Source of the DNA: Pithys albifrons albifrons
Taxonomy: Eukaryota; Chordata; Aves; Passeriformes; Thamnophilidae
Reading direction: 5' to 3'
NCBI RefSeq assembly: GCF_047495875.1
Contig: NC_092497.1
Span: 7,834,688-7,898,687 of the forward strand
DNA: 64,000 bases
Shown: in pieces, positions 48,351 to 59,512 of the stretch
How positions within the stretch are numbered: position 1 is the first letter of the stretch
How the letters are laid out: the number at the start of each line of letters is the position of its first letter
Position numbers and translations under genes: made by a program
The notes under the pieces: generated by a model
What the model saw: only the letters and a program-made list of their open reading frames with translations
Database searches by the model: none
Told to the model about the DNA's origin: nothing

Positions 48351-51300
48351 GTGTGAAAATGGAACAGTCAGCTTCCTGTAATATTTGTATATATGTCTTA
48401 ATTTTTTTAATATTTATTGCTATAGAGCAAAACTATTTGAATGTTTATATAAAGTGCACAAATAGGTAAAGAAAAAATTATAAGCAATTCAGTCCTGTCC
48501 TTTGAAGAGGGACTTTACTTTCTCCCTTGGCTCTTACTGTGTTAGCTTCTAGAAATGACTGGATTTCAGCAATGCCATGCAGGAATTTCTTAAGGATTCA
48601 GTATACTGTAAAGTACCACAGTACATTTGGGATGTGGTTGTGGGTGTAGTTTAGTTGTGTCTAGACTGGCGTTTTTCAAACAAACACCAGGGAATGGAAT
48701 ATCCTTAAGATAATAGCATTTCATAAGGATGGGCAGATGCTGTCGAGATAAGAAGGTCTAGCAGCATTTTCTACCAGATTTCAGGGTCTTTGCCAGGCAA
48801 TTCCAGAACTTCAAGCCTTATTTGCTTATGGTTTTGGTTGGTTTAATTATCCAGAGTGAAAGGCCATCTTTGCTTTGTATTTGAACAGCAACACATCACT
48901 TTACCTCTCTAACCTCAGCTAACAGCATTATCTCCTCAGGCTAAGTGAGAAAGGCCAGTGCTCTTGTTGCTGTGGGTGACAGGTTCAAAACCTTATAATC
49001 ATCCATGACAGCACTTGTTATACTTTTTTTTTTTAATGAGACTTTTTCAACCTCTCTCTTTCAGCTTCTTTATATTGCAAGTCTTTGGTTCTTACTCTTC
49101 ATTTAGCATAATTTTCCTCATCCTTCATCAGCAGTTTTGGATTTCAATGTGCTTATGTCTTGAACAGATTTCCTTCAGTATTTAATTCACATATTTGTGG
49201 TCAAACTTTCAAGTGCAGAGTGTTAGTCTGGATTTGAGGTAATAAAGCCAGAAGCATGTTACAGACCATTGCAAGCACACACAGATCTCTCCTGCTTGGT
49301 GCCTTTTTCTCCAGCTAGGCAGCTGGAGTAAGACACACAAACACAAATGCACACAACCCCAGGGCACAGACATATCCTGTTCCTTCAGCTCTATCTTCAG
49401 CATTATCAAAATTAAGAAGTAGCCACCTTAATCCTGCTTGCCCAGCACAAAGCCCTTTTGTTCCTGCTGATCTGCAGCTACTGGCCTCTTGTCTTGTTGG
49501 TGAACTAAATAAAAGAAAAAAAAATAGACACCTTTCTACTCTTGCATAATCTTCACACCAATCCTCTTGTTATAGTTATATTGTTTAAAGTGCTGTTTGG
49601 CAATGAAGAAAGCACAGTGACAGTAACATAACCTCCAACCTTGGCAATTCCTGTCAAATTATTGTGCATCTGACTGGACACAGCTTCTCTCACTTTCTAC
49701 TTAGACTGGGGCATGCTGATACCCTGGATCATAGGGTGAGGTATCCCATAGTAATTCTCTGTGCTCACTAGTAGTGTTTTCTTAATTGATACTGGGCCTT
49801 CTCCCAAGGTTTCTCTCCTGCCGTCACCTTTGCTTTAGCTGGGGTTTACTCTGCAAGGATCAGAGGGAGGCATAAAGTTTGAGATTTGATATTTTCTAGC
49901 CAAGAAAGAAAAGATATCTCAGAAACTGCAATGGCTGGCAAAGCTCCACTTGCTGGTACCTGGTCCGAGCTGCTGGATGAAGACACACCGGAGACAGTAT
50001 CAGTACAGAACAGGTGATGCTAGAGGGGATGAAGGCAGTGGAGAGATAACATGCTTTGGTGAAGATCCTTCCCAGAAGAGGGTGACAGCATGGTCCTCTT
50101 GGGAATGAATGCGATCCAATCTTCCTGTGGAAAGTGAAGTTCAACTACATGAATTAAGTCTGCTACTTTGCAGTGGATGAGGAGATTTTGTTGCCTGTGG
50201 TAACGCACCATTGTTTTTCTCAGGAGGTAGTGTGTTGCATTATTGTTGTTCCTGCTCCTGTAGTTTTAATCTTTCACGGGAGATTATATAAAACAGCCTC
50301 TCCATGACCCAGAACACATCTCTGGAGAATATGATGACAGCATCCATATCTGAAAAAGCCATAAAGTAGAGACTCACTGTAGGAAGTAGTCATTCCCAGT
50401 AATAAGTGCAGTATGACATCCAGGAAAGATACCCTATTGTGACAAGTTTGAACACTAGTGCAAATTGAAGAAAAGTGCATTTAAACCCACAGATACTTCC
50501 AATTTCGTTATTTTAAAGGATTTTCTTTCCCCAAATTGCTCCTGCAGCCAGAACAAAGCCCTTTAACCCTTGGCAGACCATAGCCACTTCCTGATGCTCC
50601 CCAGCTGTGAATCTTAAACTGATCCCTCTTGAAGCCTGTATCACATCCTCTCTTAAAACAGCAGCTCCCCTGCATTTTGAAGGACTCTTACCTTGGTGTA
50701 CTCCAGCCCATGTGGACCCTGACCTTGATGGGTGAACAAGCTAATAAAGGGTTTTCTTCTTCTGTGATCTCAGGCAGAGATTAATTTCTGGACTATATAT
50801 AAGTAGATGAGAGGCCTGATAACAGACTTCTTTCAAGTCTTGCAGGAGCTGAGACAGGAAGAGAGGCCAACCAGAGCTCTGCAACTCTTCAGTCACAGAG
50901 GGACAGAAACAGTCTTCAACTTCACATTTTCAAAATGCGCCACACCCCAGAGCAGGACACTCATTAGGTATTGCTGTATTTGTACCTGGAAGTGCAATCC
51001 TGCTGCATCACCCATGCTGCAACCTGGGAGATGGAGTGGGAAAGGGTTTTCTTGCTGTGCTACTCCACTAATCTGCTAGGAGAATTCAGGCCACTGAGCT
51101 TTAATTTGTACCTTGGGCCACACTTAGTGAGATGAAATGTCACCCATATCCCTGAAGCTAGTGAGTGAAAAAACAAGAGACTCCCAAGTGTGATTGAGAA
51201 TGCCTAAGCACTGTGATGTGCAGGGTCCTGTGTAAAGCAAATGAATGGAAAGTCCTGGGCACAGTGCAGGTCAGCCTTTCCAAATGTAATGCTGTGTGCC

Positions 51301-54300
51301 TCAGCTTCCTCTCACTGCAAAGTGTGCAAATTATGCCAACAGCCAATGCCTCCTGTTAGGTTTTATACATGAATTCTGGGACCAATAAGGCAATAGATCC
51401 TGGAGAAGTGTCACTATTACAACCATCCATAGGAAGGGAAAGCACATTCCCAGGCAGTGACAGTGTGGAAACCCTAATGAACATTAAGCAGAGCACTTGT
51501 TTCACTCTGGCTTTGTCACTGCTGGGCAGCCTTGTCCTGACAGAGCTCCTGTCCAATGAGGGACGTACATCCATTCATCATTAGTCCTAATGCAAGCTTG
51601 GGAGTTTTAAAGCCAGGGCTAAATCAGACCATCTTAATTTGCAGGCTTAATGCATTGCATATTATCCATATGCTTCCTATGGGATTTATCTTGATTAAGT
51701 GCTAATTTGTAACTGGTGGTATACCCAGTGAAGTGACTGATGAGAAGGTTGCCTGGGTAGAGTCTGTATTTTGGCAGTGGTGCAGACTGGGGCTGGAAAG
51801 TGCTGTTGCCACTGCAGGCACACAGGCAGGCAGCACATTTTATGCACATTCCCATCAGCCTAATAGGCAAACTGTTTGGAAAGGTTTAGCTTGGGGTATT
51901 CTTCAGCTGTGATGAAAGCCAGAGGTCTGCTGTGAGAGAGAGGACCAGACCTATAAAGGTTTTTGGCTACACTTAAAAAGTCTACCCCTGTGCTGTTGCA
52001 TAGCCCTGCCTGGGCAGAATGGTGCAGGTCAGAGCAGGTGTAGATGCTTCAGATAAGCAAGAGTAGGCAGATGTTTACATGCCCCAGGTTGCACATCTTT
52101 GGTTGTCCATTGAATGACTCCTATCTGTGCACACAGCTGGACTGCCTGCCCCGTCCCCTGTGGCCCTTGCTCAGCCCTTTGTCCACTGGTCCCACCAAGA
52201 AACTGCTGGGGTAAAACGTTACCAGGATGAGACCATTTTAGACATGATCACAATCCTGATTTGACAACAAAACAGCTGGTATCACCTATCAGCAACATGA
52301 AAAAGCCTTTTTGACATGGGCAGGGCTTTCCAAAGGAGCTAGGAAGCTACTCTGCTGACCTTCACTTTGGAATCAGAAACAAACTTTTCACCTTCACCAG
52401 ACACACCAAATCTCAGATCAATCTACGTCAGAATGTAGATTTTCCAGGGTTTGAGGAGAAGTGACCTTTAAGCAGAAATGGGTTCTCAACTTTTGCTATC
52501 ATAGCACTGGCATTTCACTAAAATAAAAGATTTTATTTCATCTGGCACTTTGGTGTCTGAAACTGTGTCTGCTTGGGTAATCACCTGTCCCACCCTGTTC
52601 ATAAAAGCACACTGAATATGTGCTTTAAACAAGACTTATACACAGAAACACACATAGAGAAGTCAGGTCAAGCTGTTTCATAGTCCTAATTTACAGAAGA
52701 ATGAAATGAATCTTTACTCAACTTCTTCTGCTGTGGCAATAGTAAACACAAGAAAGGCATTCAGAAGTCTTAATTTCTGTTTTATACTGTACAGAAGTGT
52801 TCCCAATTAGCATTTCTCCTTTTCGTTGTTTTTCCTAACATGGAAAATAGTGGACAGTTTCTCAGCTGATGGGTACTGCTTCCTTTTAGTTGAGTAACTA
52901 ATGGCAGCAGTTGAGGGGGAAGGGGGGCTTTGTGTAGAAAGAAGTTAATTAATTTCTGGGGTTTTAATCTCTTTTCTTTTGTACCAAACCATAAAACAAA
53001 AATTCTTCGGGAGCCAGAACATGTACCTCCAGTAATCGAAAGAGAGGCAAGGATCTGACTAATAGATATTACGTTCCATTATATGGTCTTGAAGTCAATA
53101 AACATTAGGTTACCTTCATGCAGTGAAAAAAGACCAGATTTATTAAAAAATCTTATCTGGAGGGTTTGCATTTCAATAGGATGTGAATTTGCATATTTTA
53201 ACAATAACCTCCCATCATTCTGTCTGATCTGTGCTCAGTTGGCCATACAGATCACTTTATCTTGAATAGATTATCACCGGTTTAATAAACCCTTCATAAT
53301 ATGCAGGTATAACAATGGTACTTCATTGGATAAAGAAGGTATTAAAGTTCTTTTTCTGGAAATAGGGGTGGCCCAGCTAGTGATTAACTTTATACCTCTG
53401 TACATCCCTGTGCTGAATACCGATTGAAGGAGAGTATTCCCATTATTCACATTCAAAATGTACTAGCTCTTCAGAGCTCCTCTTAACTCTTTCTTGCCCA
53501 TGACAGCTGTGCAGATGAGGGAGTTAACAAAGCCAAGGCTGCAGGGATGTTATCTCCAGCAATGTCTACAATTTGAAACATGAGGAAAAGCCAACACTTT
53601 TCCTGAAGCTGAGTCTCTCTCCATGTACAGTGTGATCAGTGTTGAGATGTTTCATGAAGGAGGTACCGTCTCAGTGCTAAATGGAAGTAGGGTTAATGCA
53701 CTGCTCAGCAAAGGACCGAAAAGGCATCTAGGCAGAAACCTTAGATAACTTTTTGCAATGAAACAGCAGCATTATTCTTCCTTGCCTCCTCTCACAGACT
53801 TTAACTTACTGTCTACCTCCACTTTCCACACAGAAGTTTTTTTTTCCACTCATTGCCCTTTTACAAGAGATGAGTCCATCCCACAGCTCCTGTGTCCTGG
53901 CTTATTTCAAAATGTTTGGTTGGGAGCAACATGCTCAGACCCTCCACAGAAGCACCAGAGTCTCTGGTAAGCCACCGGGCTGGCTTTTGCCTCCTGCAGT
54001 TTCCACGGAGACAGACTATTATTTACATATGTCTGCAGTTCCAGGGTCCTGACCACCCTTCTCACGAGCTATAGGGTAGAGCATTTATATCAGTGCAGTA
54101 GTGACAGGGGCAAATATAATTTCCATGTTGTGGTGAAATTTTTCATTTCTTCATTTCTGTTTCTTTGCTGGTATTTGCACCCTGACTTGAAAAAACCTTG
54201 ATACTCTTCCTCTCCTGGGTACCCTCTACAGAGCAGGCAGCTGAGAGTGTTAAATCTCCACACACAAAGCTTAGACAACTTGCAGGCTACTGTGGCATTA

Positions 54301-54599
54301 AGCCTGAGCTTGCAGACCTCAATGAGAGAAAATGTTTCCTCAGGACCAGCTCTATAGTCAAGCAGCCCTGGGATCTGGACTGCCTCACATCTGACGAGCT
54401 GGGAGCACAAGAATAATTAATTTTGGGGCTGAGTGTGCATGTATGTGTGAGAAAGAGATAGTATGTCACACACATATTACCCAAGACACCCTTGAGAGCA
54501 ACTAGACCTTTTCACACTCCCTTCCCTGGTTCCTTTTCTCTGCTCAAGCTGTGTTTCATGCTTGCTTTTCCAAAGCTCCCATCAGGAGCTTTTTGCTTC

Positions 54600-54745
54600 A
54601 CGAGAGCCAACATGTTGGTGTGCTGCCTGACAGTGGGAGCGCAGCAAGGCTAGTGAATAATGGAAAGTTATTGACCTATAATAACCTGGCATTATTGACC
54701 ATAAATGATTTAGTTAAAGCACACACACACACACATGCCGACCAT
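54600..54745. promoter_or_regulatory. Candidate AT-rich regulatory element (TTATTGACC repeats)
   Basis: GTTATTGACCTATAATAACC is followed by GCATTATTGACCATAAATGA. The block TTATTGACC is thus repeated at about 54668-54676 and 54693-54701, with TAATAA and CATAAATG (HOX/CDX-like) between and after. A retained GGAGCGCAGC lies upstream. This is motif evidence only. Confidence 0.25.
54720..54736. repeat. Short (CA)n repeat
   Basis: Eight CA units lie at the right edge of the AT-rich motif cluster at 54600-54720. Confidence 0.9.
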
Positions 54746-54988
54746 CTCACGTGAAGGAGCTGAATTTTGAATTCCCTTTGTACAGCACTGGCTCAATGGA
54801 GCTTGTCACAGGGGCATTTTGGCCTGGCATGAAATTAATGTTAATCAAAATAACTCTGATGTACCTATAAATAAGATTCTTGTGGGGAACAAAACAAGCA
54901 CAGTACCTGGAGCCACAAACTGATTGTCCTGAGTCTTTACTCGAGATTCCCTGAGAGCATAAACCTTTCCTAAACTTCAGCAAAGTTC

Positions 54989-55141
54989 ACAGATTTTAAG
55001 GCTGGAGGAGGGCAACTTTTGCCAAGCAGTCTGACCCCTGCCATAAGGCAGTGTAGAGACTAACAACTACCAGGACCAATAACTTGCCACCAAACCAGAG
55101 CATAACATTTAGGGAGAAGGAAAAACATCCACTTTTGATGT
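54989..55141 (-). mobile_element. Ancient amniote CR1/L3-type repeat relic
   Basis: The stretch begins with CAGATTTTAAGGCTGGAGGA, passes through CAGTCTGACCCCTGCCATAA, and ends in CAGAGCATAACATTTAGG plus AAAAACATCCACTTTTGATG. These blocks occur in the same order as in a widespread old amniote LINE 3' end that I recall from turtles and crocodilians (AGATTTCAAGGC, TAGTCTGACCTCCTG, GAGCATATCTTTTAG, AAAACATCCAATCTTGAT). The match is from memory of that family and is strongly decayed here. It carries no coding potential. Confidence 0.55.
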
Positions 55142-56159
55142 CAGACTTCCCACTCTCCTATTATTTTTTGTTTCTGCTGAGCCAGCTGTTCCCCTCCAAA
55201 GTGCTGACATCAGCTTCTTTGCAGATACAAAGTGTAGGTCACCCTACTGGAAAACAGGCTCTGGTCTGGCCTCAGGTTCCCATCATGGAGTTGGATCCAC
55301 AGGGTCAGGCACTCCCCCTTCCAGTCTCTGATGAAATCCTGTCATCTTTCTGTCCCTGAGTGGAGGCCTGTGGACGTGCAGGTGTCCGAACTGGTGTGCT
55401 TGGCTGGGTACATAAAGATGTAACTGTTTAATTGATGCAGATTTTTCAACAAGGTATAATCCCAGCCACTAGCACAAGAGTCATATGCCCTCCTAAGCTG
55501 TCTGTGTATACATCAGCATCTGAGTTTTGTGGCTGGTCTTTATTATGTAAAGTTTCTGTCCAGCTTTTGACAAATGAAACTTTGCAGCTTGGACCTGTTC
55601 CTGATTGTCTATCAGTGCTCTACAAACAGCCATAAAAGCTTCTCATTAGCTTTGTGGGTAGGTTTTTTTATGCACAAAACAGCCAGGCTAGCTGTGCCTG
55701 ACTTTCTTGGTTTTATCAGGGTCAGATGGATGAAGGAAAAGATTACTTTGGTTTCAGATTTGCCTGACGTGGAGCTCGAGAGATGATGCAAGAAGAAAAT
55801 TTTAACTCTCAGTGGCACTGACCCATGGTACAGAAGCAGCTGTGAATTGGCATTTACAGCACAGGAGAGTATCAAGATACAGAGATTCTTTCCCTTGCTT
55901 TTCCAAGATCAGGGCAATTTTTTTTCTACTGACTCCAGCAGTCATTGGAAACACCTGGAACTGCTCCTGCAGTCCAAAATCACTGCAAACAGGCAATCAC
56001 TGGAGTCAAAGGTGCGATCTAGTCTGTGTACTGAAGTAACTAACTTTTGAGTACATTTTAAGTACCTAATGAAGCAGGCTTCCCGGAGTAAATCCTTAAT
56101 TTCTCCATCTAGGAAATTGGGTTTGCATAATTTAGTTGTTTAAATTTAGGCAGTCAAGG

Positions 56160-56173
56160 GCTCCCTCTGGAGG
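56160..56173 (-). promoter_or_regulatory. CTCF-like core motif
   Basis: On the minus strand CCTCCAGAGGGAGC matches about 12 of 14 positions of the vertebrate CTCF core (CCASYAGRKGGCRC). The mismatch of C to A inside GGGC weakens it. Confidence 0.2.
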
Positions 56174-56332
56174 TCTCCAAGCAGCCCGTTCCTCTGCATG
56201 GGCAGGGCCAGGCACCTGCTTCAGAAATTTTCATGAGGTATGTGTGATTTAGGTACAAGAAGTTAATCTTTCATTAAGCAAATAGGATCCCACATCCCAC
56301 AATTTTGGAGTTTTTCTTTCAATATTAGAGCT

Positions 56333-56347
56333 CTACTAGAGGGCAAG
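56333..56347 (+). promoter_or_regulatory. CTCF-like core motif
   Basis: CTACTAGAGGGCAAG preserves the central CTAGAGGGCA of the CTCF core. It is 160 bp from the opposite-strand core at 56160-56173, a divergent arrangement. A 14-bp match is expected by chance every so often in 64 kb. Confidence 0.25.
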
Positions 56348-56620
56348 GTTAGCTGGAAAGAAACAATAGAGTTTCTCTCTAAAGTCAGGCAAGGTGCTAG
56401 GGTATCCAAGAGCCGTCTTGTCACTGTGAGCAATGACAGAAGCCTTGAGTCTTATCTATATGTGCACACCATTTGTGCATACTCCTGAGACCAGCCCAAA
56501 ATATCTGACTGTAGAAGTATGTGATTTCAGTCCACAACTTTGTCATGAGGGGCAGAGGATGGGGATGCTGATCTGTTCTCTCTGATGACTTGCAATAGGA
56601 CATGGAAATGGAATGAACTT

Positions 56621-56829
56621 GCATTAGGGGAAGTTCAGCCTGGGCATTAGGAAAAGGTTCTTCACTGAAACAGGCTCACCAGAGCACCAAGCCTGTTATA
56701 GTTCAGGGAGCACCTAAACAATGCTCCTGGTCAGGTGGACTAGTGTTAGGTAGCCCTGCAAGAAGCAGGCAGTTGGACACAATGATCCTTATGGGTCTGT
56801 TCCAGCTCAAGATTTTCTATGATTCTGTG
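56621..56829 (+). mobile_element. CR1 3'UTR fragment, older subfamily
   Basis: Blocks typical of CR1 3'UTRs occur in order. They are AAGTTCAGCCTGGGCATTAGG, AAAAGGTTCTTCACTGAAAC, AGTTGGACACAATGATCC, GGGTCTGTTCCAGCTCA and the terminal TTCTATGATTCTGTG at 56815-56829. The internal section departs substantially from the younger copies in this window, which fits a different and older CR1 subfamily. No coding sequence remains. Confidence 0.88.
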
Positions 56830-57089
56830 GCTTTCTCTGTATAATTGACTATTATACTGGCATTATCTTTGCCTTGATACCTTGGATTTACGGAGCTTCT
56901 AACAAATATAAATTCCCCTTTGCACACACCCCATTTAATCAAAACCTTGCTGGTTTAAGCAGTCTGTTTTATTAAATTACCAACCTATAAAGCCATTAAC
57001 TCAATTAGAAGCAGCAGTTCTGTAGTCTTGAACAACCAAGGGGTAATATTGCACTGGTATAGGCAATGAAGGTATGGCATGTTAAAATA

Positions 57090-57165
57090 ACACTGAGAGC
57101 TTATATAGCGTTTTAGAACTTCACAATTTTTTAGAAATAATACCTAATTAATCCTCACAATGGGT
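57090..57165 (+). repeat. Possible ancient SINE-like relic (MIR/CORE-SINE type)
   Basis: GAGAGCTTATATAGCGTTTTAG is followed by CTAATTAATCCTCACAATGGG. Both blocks, in this order, are typical of old amniote CORE/MIR-like SINEs (TTATATAGCGCTTT; TTAATCCTCACAA). The intervening sequence is AT-rich and decayed. It appears related to the relic at 44480-44560. Confidence 0.35.
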
Positions 57166-57175
57166 TCTGAAGGGA

Positions 57176-57222
57176 GAAACTTAGTGGGGGGAAACTTTTC
57201 CATGGGGGAAACTTAGTGGGGA
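57176..57222. repeat. Local direct repeat of a ~14-bp GAAACTTAGTGGGG unit
   Basis: The unit occurs at 57176-57189 and 57208-57221. A shortened variant (GGGGAAACTT) lies between them. This is a small local duplication. Confidence 0.8.
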
Positions 57223-58559
57223 ATAAGATGATAGGGAATAGACTCTGAGAAAAATACAAGGCTGTATCTTTCCACAGTCTGTATTCACAGTAAGTAGATT
57301 TCCAAAATTGCTGCTTTCCTTCTGAGCAAATCAAGTGACCATAAACTCCCTTTCATGTCTCTATATTGTAATGTGTAATGGGTTGAGTTTATTTTAAAAC
57401 TTTTGGTTGTTTGGTTTGATTTTTTTTTCTTTTTGTGAAGGGTGAGGGTTTGATAGTAAATAATACAGAAGTATAACAAGTATTAAAACTATTATTAAAA
57501 TCATGTAAAAATGGAGATGATAAACAGGTACTGGAACTGGACTTGATTTAAATTTTAAAAAGAAGGTTACAGCTTTAGGATCACTATCTGCTTTAAGCAA
57601 AGTACCGACAGGAAAGAAACAGCTTAAAACAGTGAAAATCAAATTATATTTCTAATAATTAACATGCCTACCGTAAAGGTATATCACTAATAAATTATCT
57701 CAAGCAATCATGTATGATGTGATAATATAAATAAGAGATTTTATTTTCATGTTTTCAAATTATTTTGAGTTATATGTTGAGCATTAAGAATTTTATTTTA
57801 TTCTGGAATTAAAATTCGTGTTAAAAAGTTCCTCAGGTCCAGAAGGTGAGAATTTCGTGAAAGCTCCATACGTCAGGAGACTAATGGTAAAGCCCCAAAA
57901 GCTAGTAACACTGGCAGAGCTAGATCAGGGTTATCTTTAAATGCAGAGAGCTTTGCATTTATATCCTTAATCAAAGTATTAATGAATAGCTTATTTAAAA
58001 TAAAAGGTTGGGGAAAAAATAAGCAAAACCCTATGATTGTTTTCAGTGGTAACTGCTCAATTTTATCTCCTTTCATATTTACACCATGTAGCACCCAATT
58101 CACACTGCACAGAGAGAAAGTACAGTCTGGCCCAAATTTTCAAATATGCTCAGCACCCAGTGGACCAAAATCTTTTAATTATCTGTCTGTGTATTTGAGA
58201 ACAACCTGCATTTGAAACAGAAGGTTTCTTAAGTAGTGTAATTTCTTGCTCAGTTTCCTTATCTGCATTTTTTTACCCTCAGCATCACATCTTGAGACTA
58301 TTTTTTCTGCTGTGATTTTGGAAAAGTATTGCTCAGAAGCATCAAGCCTTGTTCTCCTCCACACTGGTTCCAACATGTCAATGTTGCTTCGGCTTGCTAC
58401 CGACCTACACAGGAGCATCAGACCCTGGGAGTTCAGGCCCATACTGCAAAAGGTTAATGGCTGCAACCGCCAGAAAGTTATAGCTGAACTTCTTGTGCCT
58501 CTGATCAGTGCTTTCTCTTTAATCAAGTGCCACAGCATAAGAAGGGGAAAAAAGGAAGG

Positions 58560-58990
58560 AGGAAAATGCTGTTAGATGAGTTGTCGCTTCTCAGTGAGGC
58601 CTCTCTGGTTTGCCTCTTCTAACTTTATCCAAGCTGAACTTGCTATGCATGCAAGTGAGGGGGTCAAGCTTGCAAGCAAGGGAAGAGCAAATGGGGATGA
58701 TGAGGAACGGAGTAAATAACTTGGAGCTATTGGCTGTGATGTCAGAGATGGCATGCTGCTTCTGGCCACTAACAGATGTGGACAGGTGAACCTTTACACC
58801 AAATCAATCATCATATTTATTCTAATTGTATCGTAATAGTCCCCCAGGAGCTCAGTTCAAATGAGCTTGACATTATTAAAATTTTAATGCCCAGTTTTCA
58901 TAGCTGAATGAATATTTAAAGGGTATGTCCCAGGCTTAAGTTATGATGATGAAGAAATTAATGGAATGTCTTGTTTAATGCTTTGGTACA
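58560..58990. promoter_or_regulatory. Candidate conserved noncoding element (PBX/HOX and TAAT cluster)
   Basis: The segment contains ATCAATCA (58803-58810; the reverse complement is the PBX-HOX site TGATTGAT), CTAATTGTATCGTAATAG, GACATTATTAAAATTTTAATG and GAAATTAATGG. Upstream are TATGCATGCAAGTG and CTTGCAAGCAAGG. There are no simple repeats or CR1 within it. The clustering suggests a developmental enhancer, but no alignment was possible. Confidence 0.3.
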
Positions 58991-59002
58991 TGTTGATGCA
59001 GG

Positions 59003-59037
59003 GAAAAAAAAAGAAAAAGAAAAGAAAGAAAAAAATT
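59003..59037. repeat. (AAAAG)-type polypurine simple repeat
   Basis: A continuous A/G tract has units such as AAAAAG, AAAAG and AAAG. It sits just right of the candidate conserved element at 58560-58990. Confidence 0.9.
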
Positions 59038-59460
59038 GGTTGTTCAGGGCAGAAAAGAATGAAAGGCAATGTTTAAGCATAATTAGAGGAGGAAAGCATC
59101 AGCAATGCGTAAGTATCAGACACCAGTTTTGCTGGATAGGTCTCAGCAGAGAGGAAATATTTATCATTCAGGAGGGGAGAAGGTAGGGTGTGGTCAGGTA
59201 CCAGAAAAGAAGCAGCCCCATATGAATGACAATTCAGAAATGAATCCCTGGGAATCTTTGACCACATCCCCACATAGTGGAATGAGCTTGCTAGTCTTTG
59301 TTGGCTGGAACCAACACAGAAAATCACCTTTGTTATCCAGCCAGGGTGTTTGTTTATTGTAAGTACCCAGATCAGCTTTGAAGGATGGCATAATTAATCA
59401 GCAAGACTCATCAGTCTGCTAATTATGTTACAGATAATTGTCTAAACATAGGACCAGATG

Positions 59461-59512
59461 ATACCAGTTATACATAGATGGGAGTGATATCAGTTATACA
59501 TAGATGGGAGTG
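59461..59512. repeat. 26-bp tandem duplication (2 copies)
   Basis: Two adjacent 26-bp units (59461-59486 and 59487-59512) share CAGTTATACATAGATGGGAG and differ at one position near the start (ATACC versus ATATC). This is a recent local tandem duplication with no coding context. Confidence 0.95.

Larger units (their letters stand above)
44828..54599. other. Noncoding DNA, no gene recognised
   Basis: No frame exceeds about 90 codons. CR1 is absent across this whole 9.8-kb interval. The only noteworthy pieces are the CAA repeat at 47654 and the AT-rich candidate element at 48120-48350. Confidence 0.65.
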
